Positions 14,515-23,669 of a stretch of 49,594 bases of DNA are shown one piece after another. Below the pieces are notes generated by a model. The model saw nothing but the letters and a program-made list of their open reading frames with translations, searched no databases and was not told the origin of the DNA. Location: positions 1 through 49,594 of the forward strand of contig NZ_QLKQ01000056.1 in assembly GCF_003349955.1 (NCBI RefSeq). The letters are read 5' to 3'. Every line of letters starts with the position of its first letter. The first letter of the stretch is position 1. The stretch is from Azospirillum brasilense. GTDB taxonomy: Bacteria; Pseudomonadota; Alphaproteobacteria; Azospirillales; Azospirillaceae. A program made the translations under genes and the position numbers.

Positions 14515-16431
14515 GTGACCCTCAACGACAAGACGCCGCTTCTCGACCTCGTCCGCACCCCCGCCGACCTGCGCGCGCTCAAGCCCGAGCAGCTCCGGCA
14601 GGTGGCCGACGAGCTGCGGACCGAGACCATCAGCGCGGTGTCGGTGACCGGCGGTCATCTGGGCGCCGGGCTGGGGGTGGTCGAGCTGACCGTCGCCCTG
14701 CATTATGTGTTCCAGACCCCGGCCGACCGGCTGATCTGGGATGTCGGGCACCAGTGCTACCCGCACAAGATCCTGACCGGGCGCCGCGACCGCATCCGCA
14801 CCCTGCGCACCGGCGGCGGCCTGTCGGGCTTCACCAACCGGTCGGAGAGCGAGTACGACCCGTTCGGCGCCGGCCACAGCTCCACCTCCATCTCCGCGGG
14901 GCTGGGCATGGCGGTGGCGCGCGACCAGCTTGGCCGCGACAACCATGTGGTCGCCGTGATCGGCGACGGCGCGATGAGCGCCGGCATGGCCTATGAGGCG
15001 ATGAACAACGCCGGGTCGGCGAACAGCAAGCTGATCGTCATCCTGAACGACAACGACATGTCCATCGCCCCGCCGGTCGGCGCGATGAGCGCGTATCTGT
15101 CGCGGCTGATCTCGTCGAAGCCCTATCTCAGCCTGCGCCATCTGGCCAAGGACATCGCGGAGCAACTGCCGCGCCCCCTGCGCACGGCGGCGCGCCGGGC
15201 GGAGGAATACGCCCGCGGCATGGTCACCGGCGGCACGCTGTTCGAGGAGATGGGCTTCTACTACATCGGCCCGATCGACGGGCACAATCTGGACCATCTT
15301 CTGCCGGTCCTGCAGAACGTGCGCGACGCCAAGGACGACAAGCCCGTCCTGATCCATGTCGTCACCAAGAAGGGCAAGGGCTACGGCCCCGCCGAGGCGT
15401 CGGCCGACAAGCTGCACGCGGTGGCCAAGTTCGACGTCGTCACCGGCGCCCAGTCCAAGCCCAAGTCCAACGCCCCAACCTACACCCGCGTCTTCGCCAA
15501 CGCCCTGATCGCGGAGGCGGAGCGCGACTCCCGAGTCCTCGGCGTCACCGCGGCCATGCCCTCGGGCACGGGGCTCGACCTGTTCGGTCAGCGCTTCCCC
15601 GACCGTTGCTTCGACGTCGGCATCGCCGAGCAGCACGCGGTGACCTTCGCCGCCGGGCTGGCGACGGAGGGCTTCAAGCCCTTCTGCGCGATCTACTCGA
15701 CCTTCCTGCAGCGCGCCTATGACCAGGTGGTGCACGACGTCGTGCTGCAGCGGCTGCCGGTGCGCTTCGCGCTCGACCGCGCCGGTCTGGTCGGGGCGGA
15801 CGGGGCGACCCACGCCGGGGCCTTCGACGTGGCCTATCTCGGTTGCCTGCCGGACATCGTGCTGATGGCGGCGGCGGACGAGCTGGAGCTGATGCACATG
15901 GTGGCGACCAGCGCCGCCATCGACGACCGCGCCTCGGCGCTGCGCTACCCGCGCGGCGAGGGGGTGGGGCTGGAACTGCCGGAGCGTGGCGAGGTCCTTC
16001 CCATCGGCAAGGGCCGCATCCTCCAGGAAGGCACCAAGGTCGCGATCCTCAGCTATGGCACGCGCCTTGCCGAGGCGCGCAAGGCGGCGGCGGAGCTGGG
16101 CGCGCGCGGCCTGTCGACGACGGTGGCCGACGCCCGCTTCGCCAAGCCGCTGGACGAGGAGCTGGTGCGCCGTCTGGCGCTGGAGCATGAGGTGCTGATC
16201 ACCATCGAGGAGGGCTCGGTCGGCGGCTTCGGCAGCTTCGTGCTGCAGCATCTGGCGATGGCCGGACTGCTGGATGGCGGGCTGAAGATCCGTCCGATGG
16301 TCCTGCCCGACCGCTTCCTCGACCATGACAGCCCGGCCAAGCAGTATGAGGAAGCCGGTCTCGCCGCCCGCCACATCGTCGCCACGGCCTTGCAGGCGCT
16401 GGGGATCGAGGCGGCGGCGGTGCGGGCCTGA
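14515..16431 (+). CDS. dxs: 1-deoxy-D-xylulose-5-phosphate synthase
   Basis: 638 residues, usual Dxs length, starting at GTG 14515 with aacggagga 9-17 nt upstream. Thiamine-diphosphate motifs include the DVGHQCYPHKILTGRRD region, GDGAMSAGMAYEAMNNAG with the Mg2+-binding aspartate and asparagines, and the C-terminal transketolase parts VGIAEQHAVTFAAGLA and DRAGLVGADGATHAGAFD. It condenses pyruvate and glyceraldehyde 3-phosphate, the first and often limiting step of the MEP pathway. Eighteen nucleotides separate it from ispA. Confidence 0.97.
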   Translation: MTLNDKTPLLDLVRTPADLRALKPEQLRQVADELRTETISAVSVTGGHLGAGLGVVELTVALHYVFQTPADRLIWDVGHQCYPHKILTGRRDRIRTLRTGGGLSGFTNRSESEYDPFGAGHSSTSISAGLGMAVARDQLGRDNHVVAVIGDGAMSAGMAYEAMNNAGSANSKLIVILNDNDMSIAPPVGAMSAYLSRLISSKPYLSLRHLAKDIAEQLPRPLRTAARRAEEYARGMVTGGTLFEEMGFYYIGPIDGHNLDHLLPVLQNVRDAKDDKPVLIHVVTKKGKGYGPAEASADKLHAVAKFDVVTGAQSKPKSNAPTYTRVFANALIAEAERDSRVLGVTAAMPSGTGLDLFGQRFPDRCFDVGIAEQHAVTFAAGLATEGFKPFCAIYSTFLQRAYDQVVHDVVLQRLPVRFALDRAGLVGADGATHAGAFDVAYLGCLPDIVLMAAADELELMHMVATSAAIDDRASALRYPRGEGVGLELPERGEVLPIGKGRILQEGTKVAILSYGTRLAEARKAAAELGARGLSTTVADARFAKPLDEELVRRLALEHEVLITIEEGSVGGFGSFVLQHLAMAGLLDGGLKIRPMVLPDRFLDHDSPAKQYEEAGLAARHIVATALQALGIEAAAVRA

Positions 16432-16592
16432 GTCCGCAGGAAAAGCGCCGCCGCCCGGCCCTGACTCCGACCCTGGACGAAGGAGCTAATGCCATTAGCC
16501 TAAGGTTGGGCGAGGCGCTTTCTCTGGTGCGGATGGGACCGCTGTCTTACAATTCGAAAACAATAGATAATTAACGTATCCGGCGGGACTGG

Positions 16593-17588
16593 GTGTTGTC
16601 GAACATGCCTCAGGTGTTTGCAGCGGGTGCTGGGCGCGCATCCGACGAAAACGGCGCTTCGGCTCAGGATGGTCCGGGGATGTTCCGGTCCATCGTTGAG
16701 TCGTCATCGACGCCGACCGCCGTCTTCGACGGTGCATCCTTGCGTTGTCTTTACGCCAACGCCACCATGCGCGCCCTGGGTTTGGAAACGGGGCATCCGA
16801 TCGCGGACCGCTTCCCGGAGGCCACCGCCGAGCGCGTCGCCGAGGCGCAGGGCAGCGGCGAGACGGTCCGCCTGCGGATCACCGGGCCGGACGAGGTGTC
16901 CTGGAATCTGGATCTGGCCGCGCTCGACGGTGGACCGTCGCTGCTGGCCACGCTGCGTCCCGCCGAATCCGAATCGACCGAAACCGCCCACCATCACGCG
17001 CGGGAGGTCAGCCACCGGGTCAAGAACACGCTCCAGCTCGTGTCCAGCCTGCTGACGCTCCAGACCCTGTCGGCCAAGGACCCGGACATGCGCCGCGCCT
17101 TCCAGGAGGCGTGCAGCCGCATCGGCACGGTGACCCAGGCGCACCAGCGCGTCCACGCCGCCGCCCGCGGCAGCCTCGTCGATTTCGGGGCCTATCTGAG
17201 CGACGCCTGCCGTGAGATGGAAAGCCATTTCGCGGTGGGTGGTCCGGAACGCCGCATCGCCGTCACGGTGGAGAAGGCGATGCTGCCGGTGGATTCGGTC
17301 ATTCCGCTCGCCCTCATCGTCAACGAGCTGGTCGGTAACGCCACGAAGTACGCCTATGTGGCGGGCAGCCCGGGGGACATCGAGGTCAGCCTCGTGCCGC
17401 GTGACGAGGGGGGGCGCCGCCTGACCGTCGCCGATCATGGGCGCGGCTTGCCGCCGGGATTCGAAGTCGCGCGCGCCGACTCCCTGGGCATGAAGGTGGC
17501 GCGGGCCTTCGCCGGCCAGTTGAAGGGAAAGCTGCGCGCGGAGCCGAACGGTCCAGGCACGCGTTTCGTCCTGGATCTGCCATTCTGA
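16593..17588 (+). CDS. Cytosolic sensor histidine kinase (HisKA_2/HWE type) with PAS-like N-terminus
   Basis: 331 residues from GTG 16593; ATG 16605 is equally possible, as neither has a strong SD. Residues 28-125 look like a degenerate PAS domain (FRSIVESSSTPTAVFDGASLRCLYAN). The dimerisation helix REVSHRVKNTLQLVSSLLTLQ has the phospho-acceptor His141 with HRVKN typical of HisKA_2. The ATPase part has the N-box LIVNELVGNATKYAY and G-boxes VADHGRGLPPGF and GPGTRFVLDLPF. No membrane segment is present, so it senses a cytoplasmic cue. No response regulator is adjacent. It interrupts the usual dxs-tlyA neighbourhood. Confidence 0.88.
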   Translation: MLSNMPQVFAAGAGRASDENGASAQDGPGMFRSIVESSSTPTAVFDGASLRCLYANATMRALGLETGHPIADRFPEATAERVAEAQGSGETVRLRITGPDEVSWNLDLAALDGGPSLLATLRPAESESTETAHHHAREVSHRVKNTLQLVSSLLTLQTLSAKDPDMRRAFQEACSRIGTVTQAHQRVHAAARGSLVDFGAYLSDACREMESHFAVGGPERRIAVTVEKAMLPVDSVIPLALIVNELVGNATKYAYVAGSPGDIEVSLVPRDEGGRRLTVADHGRGLPPGFEVARADSLGMKVARAFAGQLKGKLRAEPNGPGTRFVLDLPF

Positions 17589-17677
17589 TCCTCCGCCGCC
17601 GTTGACGGCTCATCGCCTCTTGCCGAACGCCGCGTCCTGGGCCATGCATCCACCCTTGTCGACGGGGGAGGTCTGAG

Positions 17678-18430
<753 letters not shown>

Positions 18431-18450
18431 ACTGTTACGAGAGCACCCAT

Positions 18451-19230
18451 GAGAGTGTAACAAAACCGGCTGGAAACGGTTTGGTGGGGCATGGCAGCCC
18501 CTCTTGTTTGCGACGCCTTGTGGGCGATCATCGAACCGCTGATCCCGCCGGAGCGGCCCAAGCCGAAAGGCGGACGGCCCCGGCTGTGCGAACGTGCTGC
18601 GCATGGGTATCCCTTGGGAGCATCTGCCGGTGGAGATGGGCTGCGGCTCGGGTATGACCCGCCGGCGGCGTCTGCACGAGTGGCATCGGGCTGGCGTGTG
18701 GGAACGGCTGCATCATGTGCGGCTCGACCGGCTCGGCTATGCCAACGCCATCAACTGGGATCGTGCGGCGGTGGACAGCGCCAGCGTCCCGGCAAAAGGG
18801 GGGGTGAGGAGACCGGCCCGAACCCGACGGATCGCGGCAAGCCGGGCTCCAAGCGCCCCATCCTCGTCGATGCTAACGGCATCCCGCTCGCCCTGAGGAT
18901 ATCGCCAGCCAACCGGCACGACAGGAAGCTGCTGGAGGCGCTGGTCGATGCCGCGCCGGCGATCCGCCAATGTGCGGACCGGCTCCGGCGGCGACTGGCC
19001 AAGCTGCATGCCGACAAGGGCTACGACTTCGCTCACTGCCGGCGGGCGCTGCGCCAACGAGCGATCATTCCGTGGATTGCCCGGCGTAGCGTCGAAAGCA
19101 GCGAGCGTCTCGGCCGATACCGATGGGTGGTCGAGCGTACGCTCGCTTGGGTTCCGTTAGGCGCTTTCAGTCGCACATCGTCGGCATTTCCAGACCAACC
19201 ACCGCCGCGCGCCGTGGCGATCACCCTCAT
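18451..19230 (+). mobile_element. Decayed IS5-family insertion sequence
   Basis: The left end is probably near 18451 (gagagtgtaacaaaaccggc), just ahead of the transposase start. No matching inverted repeat is found on the right side, where recognisable element sequence fades after about 19150, so the right end is lost or rearranged. The element separates tlyA from the sugar-acid locus, whose last gene stops at its right edge. Confidence 0.72.
18491..19229 (+). pseudogene. IS5-family transposase, disrupted
   Basis: Transposase sequence is spread over two frames. Frame A starts MAAPLVCDALWAIIEPLIPP. Around 18595 about nine codons expected in the family (the segment joining the CERAA and RMGIPWEHLP blocks) are missing and the reading shifts to the frame that continues RMGIPWEHLPVEMGCGSGM to DSASVPAK. 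At a run of seven G (18796-18805) a one-base loss relative to the expected AKRGGEETG returns it to frame A, which gives GPNPTDRGKPGSKRPILVD, HADKGYDFAHCRRALRQ and RYRWVVERTLAW. After 19150 the C-terminal catalytic helix is unrecognisable. Not functional. Confidence 0.85.
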
Positions 19231-20189
19231 CAGGTCGAGCGTGCCGCGTCGAGCGCGTCCAGAGTGCCGCGGATCAGGGCGATGCGGTCCGCCGTGTCGG
19301 CCTGCCGGGGCCGTACGCCGACCTTGACGCCTTCATAGAGCAGATCGGGCCCGGCGGCCTCGAGCGTTGCCGCGATATGGCCCCGCTCCATCACGGATTC
19401 CCCAACCTGTTCGCGGAGCGGCGGATGCACGTCGCTCCAGGCCGGACCGTAGGCGCCATCGCGGCCGGTCGCACCGGAGAACATCACGCCACGCAGCAAC
19501 CCGGCCGAGCGGAGGTAGCGCGCGTGCCGCTCTGGGGCCGTCGCGTCCCGCTCCTCAATGGCGGAACGCCCCCAGTTCACGGCCATGCCCAGGGGCGTCC
19601 TTGCCGCAGCGGCGGCGGCTGTCACCGCGGCGCTCTCGATGGCGAGGGGAAGCAGGCCCTTCTGCCAAGGACCGGCGACCGGACGGGCGTCGCAATGTTC
19701 GACGACGAGCGTCGTGTCGCCCCAGTCCCAGGAGGCGATCTCCCGAAGCGATGTTTCCAGCGCATGGCCCCCCTCTCCGGCCGCGGCCGGCGAAAGGGTC
19801 GGGAAGGCGTGGACCTCGACGGCCAGGATGCGCTGCCCGCGCGCCGCGAAGCCCGCGATCGCCCGGTGGGCCGCGGCAACCAGTTCGATGGCGCGGGCAC
19901 GCCCGGCCGGATCGGTGGACGCCAGCCCGACCCTCGGGTCCGCCGCCGCCGCGATGGCGGACGCACCGATCAGGGTCAGCACATGCCGCCCCTGCGCGCC
20001 ACGGCTGTCGAACAGCGCGGCCAGAAGCCGCTCATCCTCGTCCCAGCCGGGTGCCCCCCAGGAGATTTCCAGGCCGTCGACGCCGGGAAGGGACAGGACG
20101 CCCTCCAGATAGGCCCGGCGCTCCGCCGCGGTGTCCGGCTGGGCGGCGTAGGCCCCCACGACGCGGAACGGTTTGTGATGGGAATTCAT
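19230..20189 (-). CDS. DUF4862-like TIM-barrel protein
   Basis: 319 residues that resemble the DUF4862 family of sugar-isomerase-like TIM barrels, starting with the typical VVGAYAAQP. Likely strand-end residues are VDGLEISWG, ILAVEVHAFPT, TTLVVEHCDAR, GMAVNWGRSAIE and LRGVMFSGATG; the acidic/histidine residues in these (Glu, His, Glu-His) are the kind that bind a divalent metal. No enzymatic activity is established to my knowledge. It is the last gene of the leftward arm of the sugar-acid locus. The stop codon lies exactly at the edge of the IS5 remnant, so a few C-terminal residues could be altered. Confidence 0.68.
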   Translation of the reverse strand: MNSHHKPFRVVGAYAAQPDTAAERRAYLEGVLSLPGVDGLEISWGAPGWDEDERLLAALFDSRGAQGRHVLTLIGASAIAAAADPRVGLASTDPAGRARAIELVAAAHRAIAGFAARGQRILAVEVHAFPTLSPAAAGEGGHALETSLREIASWDWGDTTLVVEHCDARPVAGPWQKGLLPLAIESAAVTAAAAAARTPLGMAVNWGRSAIEERDATAPERHARYLRSAGLLRGVMFSGATGRDGAYGPAWSDVHPPLREQVGESVMERGHIAATLEAAGPDLLYEGVKVGVRPRQADTADRIALIRGTLDALDAARST

Positions 20190-20236
20190 GAAGCTGCCTC
20201 TCCGCTTGGCTCGGACGCGCCGAAGGTCGGACGTTC

Positions 20237-20268
20237 GGGGCCGCTCCCCTGGTCAGGGAAGCGGCCCC
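20237..20268. terminator. Hairpin between the MFS and DUF4862 genes
   Basis: ggggccgct.ccc pairs with ggg.agcggcccc across a short loop, with one bulged base. There is no T run on the minus strand, so in a common transcript it would act as an intercistronic stem that changes the relative dose of the two genes rather than as a full terminator. Confidence 0.5.
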
Positions 20269-20289
20269 GGTTTGTGGATGGCGCCCGGA

Positions 20290-21693
20290 TCAGGCGCGGG
20301 ATTCGGACGGCCGGGCCTCGCCCCACTCGGCGTCCGTCGGCGTGCTCAGGTCACGGTTGAGCGTCTCGGGCAGCGAATAGGTGACCAGGAAGGAGACCAG
20401 CATGGTGAGGGCCATGTAGATCGCCACCGGGACCCAGGAGTTGGCGTACCAGGCCAGCAGCGCGGCGCTCAGCAGCGGAGCGATGCCGCCGCCGATGATC
20501 GACGAGAACTCGCGGCCCAGCGTCACCCCGGCGTAGCGGTAGCGGCTGCCGAAGATCTCGGGGAAGAAGCTCATGTGCACCCCGGTCACGCCTTGGGCCG
20601 CGACCATGTAGCCGAACACGATGATCGCGGTGATCAGGACCGGCGAGCCGGTGTTCAGGCCGGGGAAGACGAGGAACGGCGTGACGGTCAGCAGACCGGT
20701 CAGCACGAGCGTCATGCGGCGCCGGCCGAAATGGTCGGACAGCATGCCGGTCAGGAAGGCGGCGAAGGACGCGGCGATCGCGGCGGCCAGCTGCACCGGC
20801 GGGATGAAATGGGTGTCCACGCCCACCACGCTCACCAGATAGGTGATCATGAAGACCTGATAGATGTAGGACTGCGTCGACACGCCCCAGTTCATCAGGA
20901 TCACCTTGACGACGTTCTTCTTGCCGTGCTTGGCGACGACCTTGAGCGGGGCCTGGTTCTTGACGTCCACCTTCTTCTTCAGCTCGATGAAGATCGGGCT
21001 CTCGGCGAGCTTCAGCCGGATGACGAAGGCGGCGATGGTGACGAGGATGCTGCTCCAGAAGATGGCGCGCCAGCCCCAGCTCATCAGCATCTCGTTGGGA
21101 AGCTGCTGGGCCCCGATCCAGGCGATGGCGCCCAGCGCCGTGCCGAAGGCCGCACCCACCATGATCAGCGACGAGAGCCGGCCGCGCTGGCCGAGGGGGG
21201 CCGTCTCGGTCAGCAGCGTGGCGCCGCCCGACTGCTCGGCGCCCGCGCCGAAGCCCTGCAGGAAGCGGCAGAGAACCAGCAGGAGCGGCGCCCAGATGCC
21301 GGCCGTCTCATAGGTCGGCAGGCAGCCGATGGCGAAGGTCGCCCCGCCCATCAGGAACAGCGTCGTGACCAGCACCCATTTGCGGCCGTACTTCTCGCCG
21401 TAATGCGCGAAGAAAAGCCCCCCGAGCGGTCGCGCCAGGAAGCCGATCGCGTAGGCGCCGAAGCTGGCGATGATTCCCGCCGCCGGCGAGATCGTCGGGA
21501 AGAACAGTTTGCTGAAGATCAGGGCGGACGCCGTGCCGTAGATCACGAAGTCGAAGTTTTCGAGCATCGTGCCGATCAGGCCGGCAAGGGCGGCCCGTCG
21601 GACGTTGGCGGCGTCGGCGGGGGCCGTGTCCTTGGTGGCCGTGTCCTGGGCATGGGAGCCCGGTTGGGCGATGGAGCTGGATATCTCGGTCAT
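20290..21693 (-). CDS. MFS transporter, metabolite:H+ symporter (MHS) type
   Basis: 467 residues, 12 predicted membrane helices. The first helix and loop GTMLENFDFVIYGTASALIFSKLFFP and the motif GGLFFAHYGEKYGRKWVL are characteristic of the MHS branch (KgtP, ShiA, ProP-like), which imports organic acids and other small solutes with protons. A second signature, GMLSDHFGRRRMTL, marks the start of the C-terminal half. The middle loop ELKKKVDVKNQAPLKVV is the usual cytoplasmic linker. Its place between a 2-hydroxyacid dehydrogenase and the DUF4862 gene suggests that it imports the sugar acid used by this locus; the exact substrate is not readable. Confidence 0.9.
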   Translation of the reverse strand: MTEISSSIAQPGSHAQDTATKDTAPADAANVRRAALAGLIGTMLENFDFVIYGTASALIFSKLFFPTISPAAGIIASFGAYAIGFLARPLGGLFFAHYGEKYGRKWVLVTTLFLMGGATFAIGCLPTYETAGIWAPLLLVLCRFLQGFGAGAEQSGGATLLTETAPLGQRGRLSSLIMVGAAFGTALGAIAWIGAQQLPNEMLMSWGWRAIFWSSILVTIAAFVIRLKLAESPIFIELKKKVDVKNQAPLKVVAKHGKKNVVKVILMNWGVSTQSYIYQVFMITYLVSVVGVDTHFIPPVQLAAAIAASFAAFLTGMLSDHFGRRRMTLVLTGLLTVTPFLVFPGLNTGSPVLITAIIVFGYMVAAQGVTGVHMSFFPEIFGSRYRYAGVTLGREFSSIIGGGIAPLLSAALLAWYANSWVPVAIYMALTMLVSFLVTYSLPETLNRDLSTPTDAEWGEARPSESRA

Positions 21694-21879
21694 AGGCTGC
21701 TTCCTTCACGAACCACCGGAAGGGTGGAGTGATGATGGCACGCGACGCGCGGCACGCGGTCGTGGGGCGCCCCACGGGGGGGACGGGTCCGGCCGCGCGG
21801 CGTCGAGGAAAGGGGGCGTTGCGGGTCGTCCCCGGTCCGCCGGAAGGTCGGCGAACCGGTCCGGCCGGGACGGGCGGTC

Positions 21880-22917
21880 CTAGCGGGGGAAGACCACGTT
21901 GCGCAGCGGTTCGCCGGCCGCGAGGCGACCGATGTTCGCGGCGATGTCCTGCACCCGGCCTTCGAAGGTCTGGCGGGTGACGCCGGAGATGTGCGGCGTC
22001 ATCAGGACGTTGTCGAGCGAGGCGAAGGGCAGCGGCGACGGCTGGGCGTGGGCGCCGCCGGCCGGGTACTGGTACCAGACGTCGATGACGGCGCCGCCGA
22101 TGCGGCGCTCCTTGAGGGCGTCGTACAGCGCTTCGGGATCGACCAGCGGGCCGCGGCTGACGTTGACGAGCAGGGCGTCGGGCTTCATCGCGGCCAGCCG
22201 CGCGGCGTCGATCATGTGGCGGGTGTCCGGCCGCAGCGGCAGGCACAGCACGACGACGTCGCTCTCGGCCAGCAGCCGGCCGAGCCCGTCGATGCCGGCC
22301 GCCCAGCGCAGCCCTTCACGCTCCACATCGACCGGACGCGGCGTGACCGTGACGCCCGTCGCGCCGAACGCGCGCATGAGCTGCCAGGTGCGCGACCCGA
22401 TGTGCCCATAGCCGACGATTCCGACGGTGGCCCCGGCCAGGGAGTTCAGCTGACAGCGCTGCGATTCATAGACCGACGAATCCCAATGCCCGGTGCGCAA
22501 CGCGCGATCCTGTTGCAGGAACTGGCGGCGCATGACGACGCTGGTCGCCGCCACATATTCGGCGATCGAGGATTCATGGCAGAAGGTGTTGGCGCAGACG
22601 ACGCCGTCGGGCAGGGCTCCGGTGTCGATGCCGTCATAGCCGGCGCCGCCGACATGGACGAGGCGCAGGGAGTCGGCCGCGGCCCCCATCGCGGCGGTGA
22701 AGCGCGGGCCGACGAAGACGTCGGCGCCCGCCAGATCGGCCGCGACCGCCGCTTCGTCGAAGGCCGGATGCCAGGAGACGACGCTGCCCGCCGGAAGCCG
22801 CGCCTCCATCAGCGCGCGGTGAGGCACGAAGTTGGCGTCGGCGATGACGACGCGCAATGGGTGTGGCGGTGGTGCGATGCCGTCGCGCTCGCCGGCCTGT
22901 GATGTCCCGTTGGGCAT
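21880..22917 (-). CDS. D-isomer-specific 2-hydroxyacid dehydrogenase family protein
   Basis: 345 residues. The NAD-binding motif GYGHIGSR is at residues 170-176, after an N-terminal substrate domain. The catalytic Arg255 (NVSRGPLVD) and His309 (MTPHISG) are present, but the position of the usual catalytic Glu (DVxxxEP) reads DVWYQYP, with Tyr284 in its place. Enzymes of this family reduce 2-keto acids or oxidise D-2-hydroxyacids with NAD(P). The gene is first in the leftward arm and has its own promoter-operator region some 220-275 nt upstream. Possible roles are 2-ketogluconate reductase-like or removal of a 2-keto intermediate; the missing Glu makes an ordinary kinetic role uncertain. Confidence 0.85.
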   Translation of the reverse strand: MPNGTSQAGERDGIAPPPHPLRVVIADANFVPHRALMEARLPAGSVVSWHPAFDEAAVAADLAGADVFVGPRFTAAMGAAADSLRLVHVGGAGYDGIDTGALPDGVVCANTFCHESSIAEYVAATSVVMRRQFLQQDRALRTGHWDSSVYESQRCQLNSLAGATVGIVGYGHIGSRTWQLMRAFGATGVTVTPRPVDVEREGLRWAAGIDGLGRLLAESDVVVLCLPLRPDTRHMIDAARLAAMKPDALLVNVSRGPLVDPEALYDALKERRIGGAVIDVWYQYPAGGAHAQPSPLPFASLDNVLMTPHISGVTRQTFEGRVQDIAANIGRLAAGEPLRNVVFPR

Positions 22918-23135
22918 GGCGCAGATGACTCCCTCTAGAAATTATTCACTCGGCATCGTTGGGTGACGGCGCAGCGCCGTCGGTGAAACCGATTGTCCGA
23001 CCCGTTTCCCCGCCGCCCGGCCCTGACCGTTCCGCGTTCGGGAAGCCATGCGTCGCGGGGACCGCCACAGCGGCCCCGCGAGGCCTCCCAACTCCCGGCG
23101 GTTCCCGCAGGACCGCGATGCCGACGTTTCTGGGA

Positions 23136-23151
23136 TATTGGTACACTGGTC
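23136..23151 (-). promoter_or_regulatory. GntR-type operator, site 1
   Basis: Reads GACCAGTGTACCAATA on the minus strand (TATTGGTACACTGGTC on plus). It lies about 11 nt downstream of the -10 of the leftward promoter, where a bound repressor would block initiation. It shares ACCAGWRnACCARTW with the sites at 23516 and 27714. The core has the pseudo-palindrome YYRGT-nn-ACYRR expected for FadR-type GntR dimers. Confidence 0.65.
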
Positions 23152-23162
23152 TTCTGTTTCAT

Positions 23163-23192
23163 TGGATAGGGCAACGCGTCGGCGCCTGTCAA
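23163..23192 (-). promoter_or_regulatory. Promoter of the leftward arm (2-hydroxyacid dehydrogenase operon)
   Basis: Minus-strand TTGACA (23192-23187), 18 nt, TATCCA (23168-23163). A perfect -35 and a fair -10, directed to the dehydrogenase gene, with operator site 1 immediately downstream. Confidence 0.55.
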
Positions 23193-23483
23193 CAGCATAA
23201 CGCTGGGCCTGCGAAATGTTGCGACGGCGTGCGGCCAACGGTCGCAGGCTGTTCCGGCAAAAAGCCCTTTTTCCCCGGCCTGCGTGCATCTCGTCGACGT
23301 GACGAACGGGTGGCCGGCGCCGGGCATCGCGCTCCACCGGACTCGCGGGCGCATTACCAAGACCAAAGCAAGTCTCTGATAGGGCTTGATAAATGGATCG
23401 TCGGTCCGGAGTGGAGTGCGCCTTGCGCGCATGGCCGAGCCCCGCAAACCCCGGGACGATGCCCGTGATCCGCACTCTTCGTG

Positions 23484-23516
23484 TTGACAAGCCGGCGCGC
23501 CGGCCGTAGCTATTAA
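23484..23516 (+). promoter_or_regulatory. Promoter of the rightward arm (dehydrogenase-dehydratase-SDR operon)
   Basis: TTGACA at 23484-23489 followed after 17-21 nt by the AT-rich TAGCTATTAA (23507-23516), in which the exact -10 hexamer is ambiguous. Operator site 2 abuts it, repeating the arrangement at the other two promoters. Confidence 0.5.
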
Positions 23517-23531
23517 ACCAGTAGACCAATT
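23516..23531 (+). promoter_or_regulatory. GntR-type operator, site 2
   Basis: AACCAGTAGACCAATT, matching site 1 (minus strand) in the ACCAG, ACCAAT and spacing. It directly follows the -10 region of the rightward promoter. Confidence 0.65.
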
Positions 23532-23535
23532 TGCT

Positions 23536-23551
23536 GTTTGGTTCTCTGGAG
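23536..23551 (-). promoter_or_regulatory. GntR-type operator, weaker site 2b
   Basis: The plus strand TTGGTTCTCTGG (23538-23549) matches 11 of 12 bases of the reversed site 3 (CTGGTTCTCTGG). It lies 20 nt from site 2, two helical turns by centre spacing, so paired binding is possible. Confidence 0.5.
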
Positions 23552-23669
23552 CCACGGCAACGGATTTTGCCGGGACCGGACGGGCCCGGGGCCCGCCGTT
23601 CCCCTCGATCAACATTCTCACGCGGTTCCAGGCGCGACGACGCGCCGGACCGCCTTCAGGAGACATCAG

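Larger units (their letters stand above)
22918..23669. other. Shared control region of the sugar-acid locus
   Basis: A 752-bp gap between divergent operons. It contains two promoter-like pairs and three operator-like sites, listed individually. Between 23193 and 23483 I see no convincing gene; short open frames there have no ribosome-binding site or recognisable protein. The long leaders (over 200 nt to the left, about 150 nt to the right) may carry additional control that I cannot identify. Confidence 0.7.

Noticed and set aside
13552..16374. A 940-codon open frame antisense to ispA and dxs
   Set aside because: Entirely opposite two well-recognised genes; the translation has no family resemblance.
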